Shown here: piece after piece, positions 5,652 through 10,719 of the stretch
Layout of the letters: every line of letters starts with the position of its first letter
Numbering within the stretch: position 1 is the first letter of the stretch
DNA from: Bacilli bacterium
Lineage (GTDB): Bacteria > Bacillota_I > Bacilli_A > ML615J-28 > CAG-698
Direction: 5' to 3'
DNA: 10,719 bases
Assembly (NCBI GenBank): GCA_028691905.1
Contig: JAQUYJ010000026.1
Span: 1-10,719, forward strand
Translations under genes and position numbers: made by a program
Notes under the pieces: model-generated
What the model saw: only the letters and a program-made list of their open reading frames with translations
Database searches by the model: none
What the model was told of the DNA's origin: nothing

Positions 5652-6272
5652 ATGGCACGTTATACAGGTCCGTCTTGGAAACAATCCAGACGATTGGGAT
5701 TTTCTGTATTAGAAAGCGGAAAAGAATTTGCTTTAGGTAAAAACGGTAAAGAACGTAGACGCTATGCTCCTGGACAACACGGGCAACGCCGCACCAAATT
5801 GTCAGAATATGGAGTGCAATTACAAGAAAAACAAAAAGTTCGTTTTACTTATGGTATGAATGAAAGACAATTTCGTCGATTCTTTGATATCGCTGGAAAA
5901 ATGCAGGGGAACCGTGGTGACAATTTCATGATCTTATTGGAAAGCAGATTAGATAATCTGGTTTACCGTTTAGGATTCGCAGCAACAAGACGTCAAGCAA
6001 GACAATTGGTTAACCACGCACACTTCACAGTCAATGGAAATAAAGTGGATATCCCTTCCTACATTGTTAAACCAGGTCAAACAATTGCTGTAAAAGAAAC
6101 ATCAAGAAAATTAACAGCAATTCAAGATGCTTTAGCAGGTATGGTTTCACGAAAAGAATATTTATCTTTTGATGAAAACAAATTGGAAGGCACATTACTT
6201 CGTTTACCAGAACGTTCAGAATTCATGACCGAAATTAAAGACAATCTTATCGTTGAATTCTATAACCGTTAA
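5652..6272 (+). CDS. rpsD: 30S ribosomal protein S4
   Basis: Primary 16S rRNA-binding protein of the small subunit body, 206 aa, close to the ~200 aa norm. The N-terminal ARYTGPSWKQSRRLG (2-16) is the Bacillota-type opening. The KERRRYAPGQHGQRR block (33-47) is the conserved basic segment. The S4 RNA-binding domain spans about 98-160 (LESRLDNLVYRLGFAATRRQARQLVNHAHFTVNG). There are no zinc-binding CXXC cysteines, so this is the zinc-free form. It is a monocistronic gene in the usual Bacillota manner, separate from the alpha operon, with its own promoter, regulatory leader and terminator. The start follows AAGGAGG by 7 nt. Confidence 0.98.
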   Translation: MARYTGPSWKQSRRLGFSVLESGKEFALGKNGKERRRYAPGQHGQRRTKLSEYGVQLQEKQKVRFTYGMNERQFRRFFDIAGKMQGNRGDNFMILLESRLDNLVYRLGFAATRRQARQLVNHAHFTVNGNKVDIPSYIVKPGQTIAVKETSRKLTAIQDALAGMVSRKEYLSFDENKLEGTLLRLPERSEFMTEIKDNLIVEFYNR

Positions 6273-6303
6273 TAAAAATCCACCGGCAAGGTGGATTTTT
6301 ATT
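6271..6303 (+). terminator. Rho-independent terminator after rpsD
   Basis: A perfect 14-bp stem, AATAAAAATCCACC (6271-6284) with GGTGGATTTTTATT (6290-6303), loop GGCAA. It overlaps the last two bases of the rpsD stop codon. The symmetric A/T tails would also allow termination on the other strand. Confidence 0.93.
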
Positions 6304-6333
6304 ATAATATGAAGCTATTCCATCCTGAGTCTA

Positions 6334-6362
6334 TTGCATAAAGAGCATAGATATGCTAAAAT
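6334..6362 (+). promoter_or_regulatory. Predicted extended -10 promoter of pckA
   Basis: TTGCAT (6334-6339), a 17-bp spacer ending in TGC (6354-6356, an extended -10 TGn), then TAAAAT (6357-6362). The predicted start is near 6369, exactly where the leader hairpin begins. Confidence 0.65.
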
Positions 6363-6368
6363 GAAATG

Positions 6369-6411
6369 AGTTAGGAAATAATCTAATCCTTTTAGATTAA
6401 TTGATCTAACT
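6369..6411 (+). promoter_or_regulatory. Nested 5'-UTR hairpin of pckA
   Basis: The outer stem AGTTAG (6369-6374)/CTAACT (6406-6411) encloses TAATCTAA (6379-6386)/TTAGATTA (6392-6399) with loop TCCTT. Internal loops are GAAA and ATTGAT. The middle segment TTAGAT (6392-6397) can pair equally with ATCTAA at 6381-6386 or at 6404-6409, so two folds compete. It may be an mRNA-stabilising 5' hairpin, a small RNA switch, or, as DNA, a repressor site. No T-run follows, so it is not a terminator. Confidence 0.5.
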
Positions 6412-6439
6412 GATAAAATTTACACAGGAGGAATCAGCA

Positions 6440-8074
6440 ATGGCTACAAAAGCCCATTTACCTATTTCGGAAATTGGATTGGCAACGCCGAAATTATTTA
6501 CTCGAATTAGGACTACTATAGAAAGCGCATTTTATCAAAATAATGTCATTCCTGTTTTAACTGTCAACCAGGCATATGATTTAGCAAAAAATGCTCCGGG
6601 AACAATTATTACCAGCCAAAAAGTAGAACGGGCAGAAGAATTGGGCCTGCCGAGCGATGCGAAAGTGTTGTTGTTTAATGATGGAAACATCACAGGCAGG
6701 CAAGCCAGATTAAGAAGATTGGTGAATAAAGAAAATGAGGACCAATTTGCCAGCTTATTAAGAGATGTTGAATTTGCAACGCATAGGAAAAAATTATATC
6801 ATGCACAGGTATATGTCGGACTGGATAAAGAATTCATGGTGAAAGCACACTTGCTAATTCCGGAAGGATATGAAAATTTATTGTATAACTGGGTTTTGAA
6901 TTTTCAAATAGTAGATGAAAAAACGACAAGAATTTATAATGATTCTGTATTGCTGGATGAAGGTGATATATACATTTTATCCGATCCCGACCAATATCCT
7001 CCCCAATTTTCCGAAGGACTTGCTTTGTTTGAAGAAAAGTCCAATTGTGCCTGTTTACTTGGTATGAAATACTTTGGAGAACACAAAAAAGGGACATTGA
7101 CTTTAGCTTGGTCCATCGCTCAAAGAAACGGGTATACTGCCTGTCATGGTGGACAAAAACAATTTCATTTAGGAAAAGATAAAGACAAAGTAATTGGTGT
7201 TTTTGGTTTGTCCGGAAGCGGTAAATCAACGATTACTCTATCGGATCATAATCAGAAATTTGATATTACTGTATTACATGATGATGCATTCATCATTTCA
7301 AACAAAGATGCTTCTTCGATCAGTTTAGAACCTTCCTATTTTGATAAAACACAGGATTATCCTCTAACCAATCCCCAATCTAAATATTTTCTAACCATTC
7401 AGAATTGCGGAGTCACTACTGATCAGAACAATAACATTGTTCCTGTAACACAGGATATACGAAACGGTAACGGAAGAACAGTCAAATCAAAATTTGCAAC
7501 ACCGAAAAGAGCATATCGTTTTGAGAAAAGCTGTGATGCCATTTTTTGGATTATGAAAGATAGCAGCTTGCCTCCGGTAATAAAAATTAAGTCTCCCGCA
7601 TTGGCATCAGTAATGGGAGCGACCCTTGCAACCAAAAGAACAACCGCAGAATATATCAAAGGGGAAGATCCAAATAAATTGGTAATCGTACCCTACGCAA
7701 ATCCTTTTCGTCTTTATCCATTGGCACAAGACTATTATAAATTCAAGGATTTGTTTCAAAATCGAAAAGTGGAATGTTATATAATAAACACCGGTTTTTT
7801 CCTGAACAAAAAAATCACCCCCCAGGTAACACTGGGTTTAATTGAAGATATCATTACGATGAATACTGAATTTATCCCATTTGGCCCGTATTCTGAATTA
7901 GAGTATGCGCCTATTAATGGTTTTGATGTTGATTTTGATAATTGCGAATATGGAAAAATGGTAAAAGACAGAATGATGGATCGGCTGGAATTTATTCAAA
8001 ACAATGATGAAATTGACAAATTGCCGGAAGAAGCTATTCAAGCATTAAAAAATACGATTCAACAGGCAAAATAG
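6440..8074 (+). CDS. pckA: Phosphoenolpyruvate carboxykinase (ATP), divergent type
   Basis: Cytoplasmic enzyme interconverting oxaloacetate plus ATP with PEP, CO2 and ADP; in fermentative anaerobes it often runs toward oxaloacetate. It has 544 aa, near the ~530-540 norm. Visible landmarks: ITGRQARLRR (84-93), corresponding to the substrate-binding TGRSPKD region; GLSGSGKST (256-264), the kinase-1a P-loop, equivalent to E. coli GLSGTGKTT; and DD at 281-282 in VLHDDAF, matching the metal-binding kinase-2 Asp pair. GNGRT (343-347) is in the place of the conserved Arg segment, and IINTGFF is the counterpart of the LVNTGWNG strand. Several normally strict motifs differ: CHGGQKQFH (235-243) stands where E. 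coli has HCSANVG-like sequence, and the RIGDDEHGW type context is absent. It belongs to a divergent branch, so substrate preference deserves caution. The start is supported by AGGAGGA (6426-6432). It has its own promoter and 5' hairpin. Confidence 0.85.
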   Translation: MATKAHLPISEIGLATPKLFTRIRTTIESAFYQNNVIPVLTVNQAYDLAKNAPGTIITSQKVERAEELGLPSDAKVLLFNDGNITGRQARLRRLVNKENEDQFASLLRDVEFATHRKKLYHAQVYVGLDKEFMVKAHLLIPEGYENLLYNWVLNFQIVDEKTTRIYNDSVLLDEGDIYILSDPDQYPPQFSEGLALFEEKSNCACLLGMKYFGEHKKGTLTLAWSIAQRNGYTACHGGQKQFHLGKDKDKVIGVFGLSGSGKSTITLSDHNQKFDITVLHDDAFIISNKDASSISLEPSYFDKTQDYPLTNPQSKYFLTIQNCGVTTDQNNNIVPVTQDIRNGNGRTVKSKFATPKRAYRFEKSCDAIFWIMKDSSLPPVIKIKSPALASVMGATLATKRTTAEYIKGEDPNKLVIVPYANPFRLYPLAQDYYKFKDLFQNRKVECYIINTGFFLNKKITPQVTLGLIEDIITMNTEFIPFGPYSELEYAPINGFDVDFDNCEYGKMVKDRMMDRLEFIQNNDEIDKLPEEAIQALKNTIQQAK

Positions 8075-8080
8075 TTAAAT

Positions 8081-8099
8081 AAGCCCTAAAGGGCTTTTT
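8081..8099 (+). terminator. Short Rho-independent terminator after pckA
   Basis: AAGCCC (8081-8086)/GGGCTT (8091-8096) with loop TAAA, followed by a short T-run ending at 8099. The 6-bp stem is weaker than the other terminators here. birA begins 17 bp later with no obvious promoter of its own, so partial read-through from pckA may supply birA transcription. Confidence 0.7.
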
Positions 8100-8116
8100 A
8101 TAAAAGGATAATTGAT

Positions 8117-8839
8117 ATGAAGAAAATATATATTCCAACGATTGATTCAACAAATAAATATGTAAAAAACCATTACCACAACATGGAGTCTTTTACGATG
8201 ATTTACAGTTTTAACCAAACAGAAGGCTGTGGAAGATGGAACAGACAATGGGAGAATGGTAACCAGGAAAATATTGCTTGTTCCATCCTTATCAAACCAA
8301 CTCCTGTTTTTAATCAAGTATCTTTGCTTTCATTATTTACGGCAATGGTTGTTGTTTATTTATTACGCGATTGGAACATAGATGCAAGTGTAAAATGGCC
8401 CAATGATATTTTCATAGACAATAAAAAAGTTGCTGGGATTTTAATTGAAACGATTCACGAAAAAAAACTGGAAGCAATCATTATTGGAATAGGCATCAAC
8501 ATCAACGCAAAAGCTTTTCATTTCGTTGACAACGCAAAAGCTACTTCTGTTTTTCTATCTGAAAACAAGACTTTTTCGTTACAGGAAGGAATTGATAAAA
8601 TTTGCTATTGGATGGAAAAAATGTATCCACTTTTTGAAAAAGATCCTAAATTTTTTCTGGAAGAATATCAACAATTGCATATATTATCTGGGAAAAAGAT
8701 AAAACTTGATAATAAAAACTATCTGGTGAGTAAAGTTATGATGGATGGATCTTTATTGTTAGTCGGAGAAAAAGAAAATAGAATAATTAATAATGGTGAA
8801 ATTACATTTCAAGATGAATATGATTGCTTTATAAAATGA
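8117..8839 (+). CDS. birA: Biotin--[acetyl-CoA-carboxylase] ligase, HTH-less (class I) BirA
   Basis: Cytoplasmic enzyme of 240 aa that makes biotinyl-AMP and attaches biotin to the lysine of biotin carboxyl carrier domains. Family motifs are in order: DSTNKY (10-15), the biotinyl-AMP loop GCGRWNRQW (37-45), VKWPNDIFIDNKKVAGILIE (92-111), and GIGININ (124-130). A small C-terminal SH3-like domain spans about 190-240. The N-terminal helix-turn-helix of bifunctional E. coli BirA is absent, so it should not itself repress biotin genes. The ligase loop is normally GRGRRGRxW; here the first Arg is Cys38 and the next pair is Trp-Asn, while the catalytically important Arg40 (E. coli Arg118) and Arg43 remain. 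The start at 8117 follows AAAGGAT. It lies 42 nt after pckA beyond a weak terminator; no biotin genes are nearby. Confidence 0.92.
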   Translation: MKKIYIPTIDSTNKYVKNHYHNMESFTMIYSFNQTEGCGRWNRQWENGNQENIACSILIKPTPVFNQVSLLSLFTAMVVVYLLRDWNIDASVKWPNDIFIDNKKVAGILIETIHEKKLEAIIIGIGININAKAFHFVDNAKATSVFLSENKTFSLQEGIDKICYWMEKMYPLFEKDPKFFLEEYQQLHILSGKKIKLDNKNYLVSKVMMDGSLLLVGEKENRIINNGEITFQDEYDCFIK

Positions 8840-8845
8840 ATCTAA

Positions 8846-8873
8846 AAAATGAATAGGGCTTCCTATTCATTTT
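8846..8873 (+). terminator. Rho-independent terminator after birA
   Basis: A perfect 12-bp stem, AAAATGAATAGG (8846-8857) with CCTATTCATTTT (8862-8873), loop GCTT. The T-run is brief and interrupted by a C at 8874. It separates birA from the promoter that follows at once. Confidence 0.85.
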
Positions 8874-8874
8874 C

Positions 8875-8903
8875 TTGCAAAAAGAGGTGTTTCATGGTAA
8901 AAT
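8875..8903 (+). promoter_or_regulatory. Predicted extended -10 promoter of the NusG-II/ecfA operon
   Basis: TTGCAA (8875-8880), a 17-bp spacer ending in TGG (8895-8897, extended -10 TGn), then TAAAAT (8898-8903). It is placed directly after the birA terminator and about 30 bp before the next coding start, and resembles the pckA promoter in architecture. Confidence 0.65.
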
Positions 8904-8932
8904 AGCTTGAATAAAGTAACAATGGTGGAAAG

Positions 8933-9391
8933 ATGAAAAAACTTGATTTTTTGGTGATTGGATTGGTGTTGATTATAGTTGCAACATTTGTTGGGCTATT
9001 TTTTAACCGATTTCTAATTGATACCAGTAAAGCAAAACTGGAAATTGTTTACAAAGATATGGTCATTGATTCCATTGACTACAAAGAAGATATTGATATT
9101 ATTTATGAAATTCGAATTTACGAAGAAGATTTAAACCGGTTGGAAGTAAAAAAGAAAGTTGGCGAAATACAATATCTATCTTATTTTGAAGTTACGTCGA
9201 CATTTCCAATCACCAATATTATTCATGTTACATATGAGCACACTCATATGGATGATGCAAGCTGCGAAAATAAAATTTGTATGAAAGGATATATGAGTAC
9301 AAAAAGAATACTTCCTATTGTATGTACCAATGGTGTAATTGTTCGATTTGTCGAAACGAAAGATCATATTGATGATGTATTAGTTCCATAA
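8933..9391 (+). CDS. Membrane-anchored NusG-domain-II-containing protein
   Basis: A 152-aa protein with one N-terminal membrane helix (about 6-28) after a short MKKLD start, so the rest is probably outside the membrane. The C-terminal half has the NusG domain II family pattern: DASCENKICMKGYM (108-121), with the paired Cys111 and Cys116, then ILPIVCTNGVIVRF (126-139) with Cys131. Related proteins read dasCpdkiCvk.G and then iiClPn. Despite the name, these are not transcription factors: they lack the NusG N-terminal domain and are surface or membrane proteins of poorly known function. Relatives occur near flavinyltransferase (ApbE) and extracellular electron-transfer genes in Bacillota. The protein is longer than the usual ~120 aa because of an acidic, Ile-rich middle section (35-90). 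The ribosome binding site is weak (GGTGGAAAG). It leads an operon with ecfA1 and ecfA2; a membrane flavin- or redox-related task is inference. Confidence 0.8.
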   Translation: MKKLDFLVIGLVLIIVATFVGLFFNRFLIDTSKAKLEIVYKDMVIDSIDYKEDIDIIYEIRIYEEDLNRLEVKKKVGEIQYLSYFEVTSTFPITNIIHVTYEHTHMDDASCENKICMKGYMSTKRILPIVCTNGVIVRFVETKDHIDDVLVP

Positions 9392-9405
9392 TATGGGAGA
9401 AAAAA

Positions 9406-10212
9406 ATGAGTTTTATTGATATTCAAAGTTTAACATTCCAATACAGCAAAAAAGATAAAGCGGTCAATAATGTCAGTATGCAGATTAACCGTGGAGATTT
9501 CGTATGCCTATTGGGACATAATGGAAGCGGTAAGTCAACTCTGGCCAAACTCATTGTTGGACTGCTGAAACCGGACACTGGATCCATTAAAATAGATGGA
9601 ATAGAATTAACGGAAGAAACTGTTGATGAATTAAGACAAAAAATTGGGATTGTATTTCAAAATCCTGATAATCAATTTGTTGGGGTCAGCGTAAAAGATG
9701 ATATTGCTTTTGGGTTGGAAAATCGGCAATTGCCAAGGCAGGATATGCTTGATAAAATAGAGCTATATGCTAAATTGGTATCAATGGATCGATTTTTGGA
9801 TGCTAATCCGGAAAGTTTGTCCGGAGGTGAAAAACAACGTGTTGCTATAGCCGGAGTACTGGCATGTGATCCTGAAGTGATTATATTTGACGAAGCAACA
9901 TCCATGCTTGATCCAAGAGGGGTACAGGAAGTTGTTGAAGTTATTCGTCAACTTAAAGGAAAAAGAACGGTAATATCAATAACTCATAATTTGAAAGAAG
10001 CGCTCTTGGCTAATAAAGTAATTGTGATGAACGAAGGATCGATTGTTTTAGCGGGGACACCGCAGGAAATATTTCAGGAAAAGGAAATTTTAAAAGCAAG
10101 TAAATTGGATATATTGGAAACAATGAAACTAATAGAAATGGTTGAGCAATCTACCTTATTGGAGAAAGCAAAAATCGAGGAGACCTTATGGGAATTAACT
10201 TATCAGAAGTAA
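9406..10212 (+). CDS. ecfA1: ECF transporter ATPase EcfA1
   Basis: One of two cytoplasmic ATPases of the shared energising module of group II energy-coupling-factor transporters, which power uptake of vitamins such as riboflavin through exchangeable S components. It has 268 aa. Motifs: Walker A GHNGSGKST (37-45), Q-loop FQNPDNQFVG (84-93), typical of EcfA1, signature LSGGEKQRVAIAG (138-150), Walker B VIIFDE (158-163) with Glu163 as catalytic base, D-loop SMLDP (166-170), and H-loop His in SITHNLKEA. GGGAGA (9395-9400) supports the start, 14 nt after the preceding gene. The 3' end overlaps ecfA2 by 25 nt, an arrangement implying coupled translation and a heterodimer made at near equal ratio. 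ribU lies 4 kb upstream and is a natural client. Confidence 0.95.
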   Translation: MSFIDIQSLTFQYSKKDKAVNNVSMQINRGDFVCLLGHNGSGKSTLAKLIVGLLKPDTGSIKIDGIELTEETVDELRQKIGIVFQNPDNQFVGVSVKDDIAFGLENRQLPRQDMLDKIELYAKLVSMDRFLDANPESLSGGEKQRVAIAGVLACDPEVIIFDEATSMLDPRGVQEVVEVIRQLKGKRTVISITHNLKEALLANKVIVMNEGSIVLAGTPQEIFQEKEILKASKLDILETMKLIEMVEQSTLLEKAKIEETLWELTYQK

Positions 10213-10719
10213 GTTTTGCTTATTATAACCCCCATGGTAGAAATCGTAGCGTTCAATATACATTGTCAGATATCAATTTGGAGATTGCTTCGCAGGATGA
10301 GTTCATTGCTTTGGTAGGACATACGGGAAGTGGAAAATCCACACTCGTTCAGTTGTTCAATGCGCTATTGATTCCTACGAAAGGAACTGTTCATATTGAT
10401 GAATTTGAAATAACACCAAAGCCTAAAATTAAATTAAAACCGATAAGGAAAAAAGTGGGTTTGGTATTTCAATTTCCGGAATATCAGATATTTGAAGAAA
10501 CAGTACTGAAAGATATCATATTTGGTCCGAAAAATTTTGGCGTAATAAATCCGGAAGAAAAAGCAAAAGAAATAGCTGAGATAATGGGAATAACAACTTT
10601 ATTGGAAAAAAGTCCTTTTAATATCAGTTGCGGGCAGATGAGAAAAGTTGCAATTGCTGGAATTTTAGCATCCGATCCGAATATTTTGGTTTTGGATGAA
10701 CCAACCGCAGGATTAGATC
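10188..10719 (+). CDS. ecfA2: ECF transporter ATPase EcfA2 (partial, 3' end beyond window)
   Basis: The N-terminal 177 residues of the second ECF ATPase, partner of EcfA1; the gene is cut off by the window edge. Motifs present: an EcfA2-style N-terminus INLSEVSFAYYNPHG, Walker A GHTGSGKST (44-52), Q-loop FQFPEYQIF (94-102), the EcfA2 form of the loop, Walker B ILVLDE (166-171), and D-loop AGLD (174-177). The ABC signature, normally LSGGQ followed by MRRVAIAG, here reads ISCGQMRKVAIAG (146-158): a Cys148 (TGC at 10629-10631) replaces the first Gly. The ATG is preceded by GAGGAG (10177-10182) five bases upstream, inside ecfA1. An ecfT gene would be expected just beyond the window. Confidence 0.92.
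   Translation, partial: MGINLSEVSFAYYNPHGRNRSVQYTLSDINLEIASQDEFIALVGHTGSGKSTLVQLFNALLIPTKGTVHIDEFEITPKPKIKLKPIRKKVGLVFQFPEYQIFEETVLKDIIFGPKNFGVINPEEKAKEIAEIMGITTLLEKSPFNISCGQMRKVAIAGILASDPNILVLDEPTAGLD

Noticed and set aside
5448..5684. Minus-strand 78-codon frame across the rpsD leader
   Set aside because: The region holds a strong forward promoter and the structured leader, and the frame runs into the rpsD start; it shows no protein family features.
6834..7659. Minus-strand open frames inside pckA, the longest 131 codons
   Set aside because: Composition is that of reverse-complemented coding sequence, no motifs are recognisable, and the + strand gene explains the region fully.
8837..8839. 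TGA at the end of birA as a tryptophan codon (mycoplasma code)
   Set aside because: Readthrough would add only two residues before TAA; all Trp codons seen in the window are TGG, so TGA is a normal stop.
1..10719. Mobile elements, CRISPR arrays, tRNA or rRNA genes
   Set aside because: No regularly spaced repeats, transposase motifs, or cloverleaf or rRNA-like sequence were found; the segment looks like stable core chromosome.

Overview
This is a low-GC, densely packed chromosomal segment with every supported gene on the + strand. AGGAGG-type ribosome binding sites, sigma-A style TTGACA/TATAAT promoters and short hairpin-plus-T-run terminators point to a Bacillota (Firmicutes) host. The gene set fits a fermentative anaerobe of the Erysipelotrichia or a similar lineage: ECF vitamin transport with RibU, an UgpC/MsmK multitask sugar ATPase, a divergent PEP carboxykinase and an HTH-less BirA. 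That placement is an inference from gene content, not from a search. Tryptophan is encoded by TGG and no frame needs TGA readthrough, so the standard bacterial code applies.

Layout. (1) 1-849: the last codons of an unidentified upstream gene, then a regulator with a PucR/CdaR-type C-terminal helix-turn-helix. (2) 850-2087: a promoter carrying a 15-bp palindrome, a UgpC/MsmK-type sugar-importer ATPase, and a terminator. (3) 2094-4402: a glycolytic operon, pgk - HPr-like gene - tpiA. It has its own promoter, with a 16-bp palindrome over the -35 box, and its own terminator. (4) 4409-5446: an FMN riboswitch with terminator, driving the riboflavin transporter gene ribU. (5) 5466-6303: rpsD (ribosomal protein S4) behind a structured ~150-nt leader, then a terminator. 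(6) 6334-8099: pckA, a divergent PEP carboxykinase, with a hairpin at the very 5' end of its predicted mRNA. (7) 8117-8873: birA and a terminator. (8) 8875-10719: an operon of a membrane-anchored NusG-domain-II protein, ecfA1 and ecfA2; ecfA2 runs off the window.

How the parts connect. Sugar import (the UgpC-type ATPase), lower glycolysis (PGK, TPI) and the PEP/oxaloacetate node (PckA) form a central-carbon theme. RibU and EcfA1/EcfA2 are the substrate-binding and ATPase parts of an ECF transporter, and RibU synthesis is tuned by FMN. BirA attaches biotin, another vitamin typically imported by ECF systems.

The most interesting item is the 83-aa HPr paralogue between pgk and tpiA. It keeps the regulatory Ser46 but has Asp at position 15 in place of the catalytic histidine, and it also lacks Arg17 and Pro18. 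It therefore looks like a regulator analogous to Bacillus Crh rather than a phosphocarrier, placed inside a triose-phosphate operon. Other points of interest are the two promoter palindromes, the pckA 5' hairpin with mutually exclusive pairings, a Cys inside the EcfA2 ABC signature (ISCGQ), and the NusG-II protein next to the ECF ATPases.
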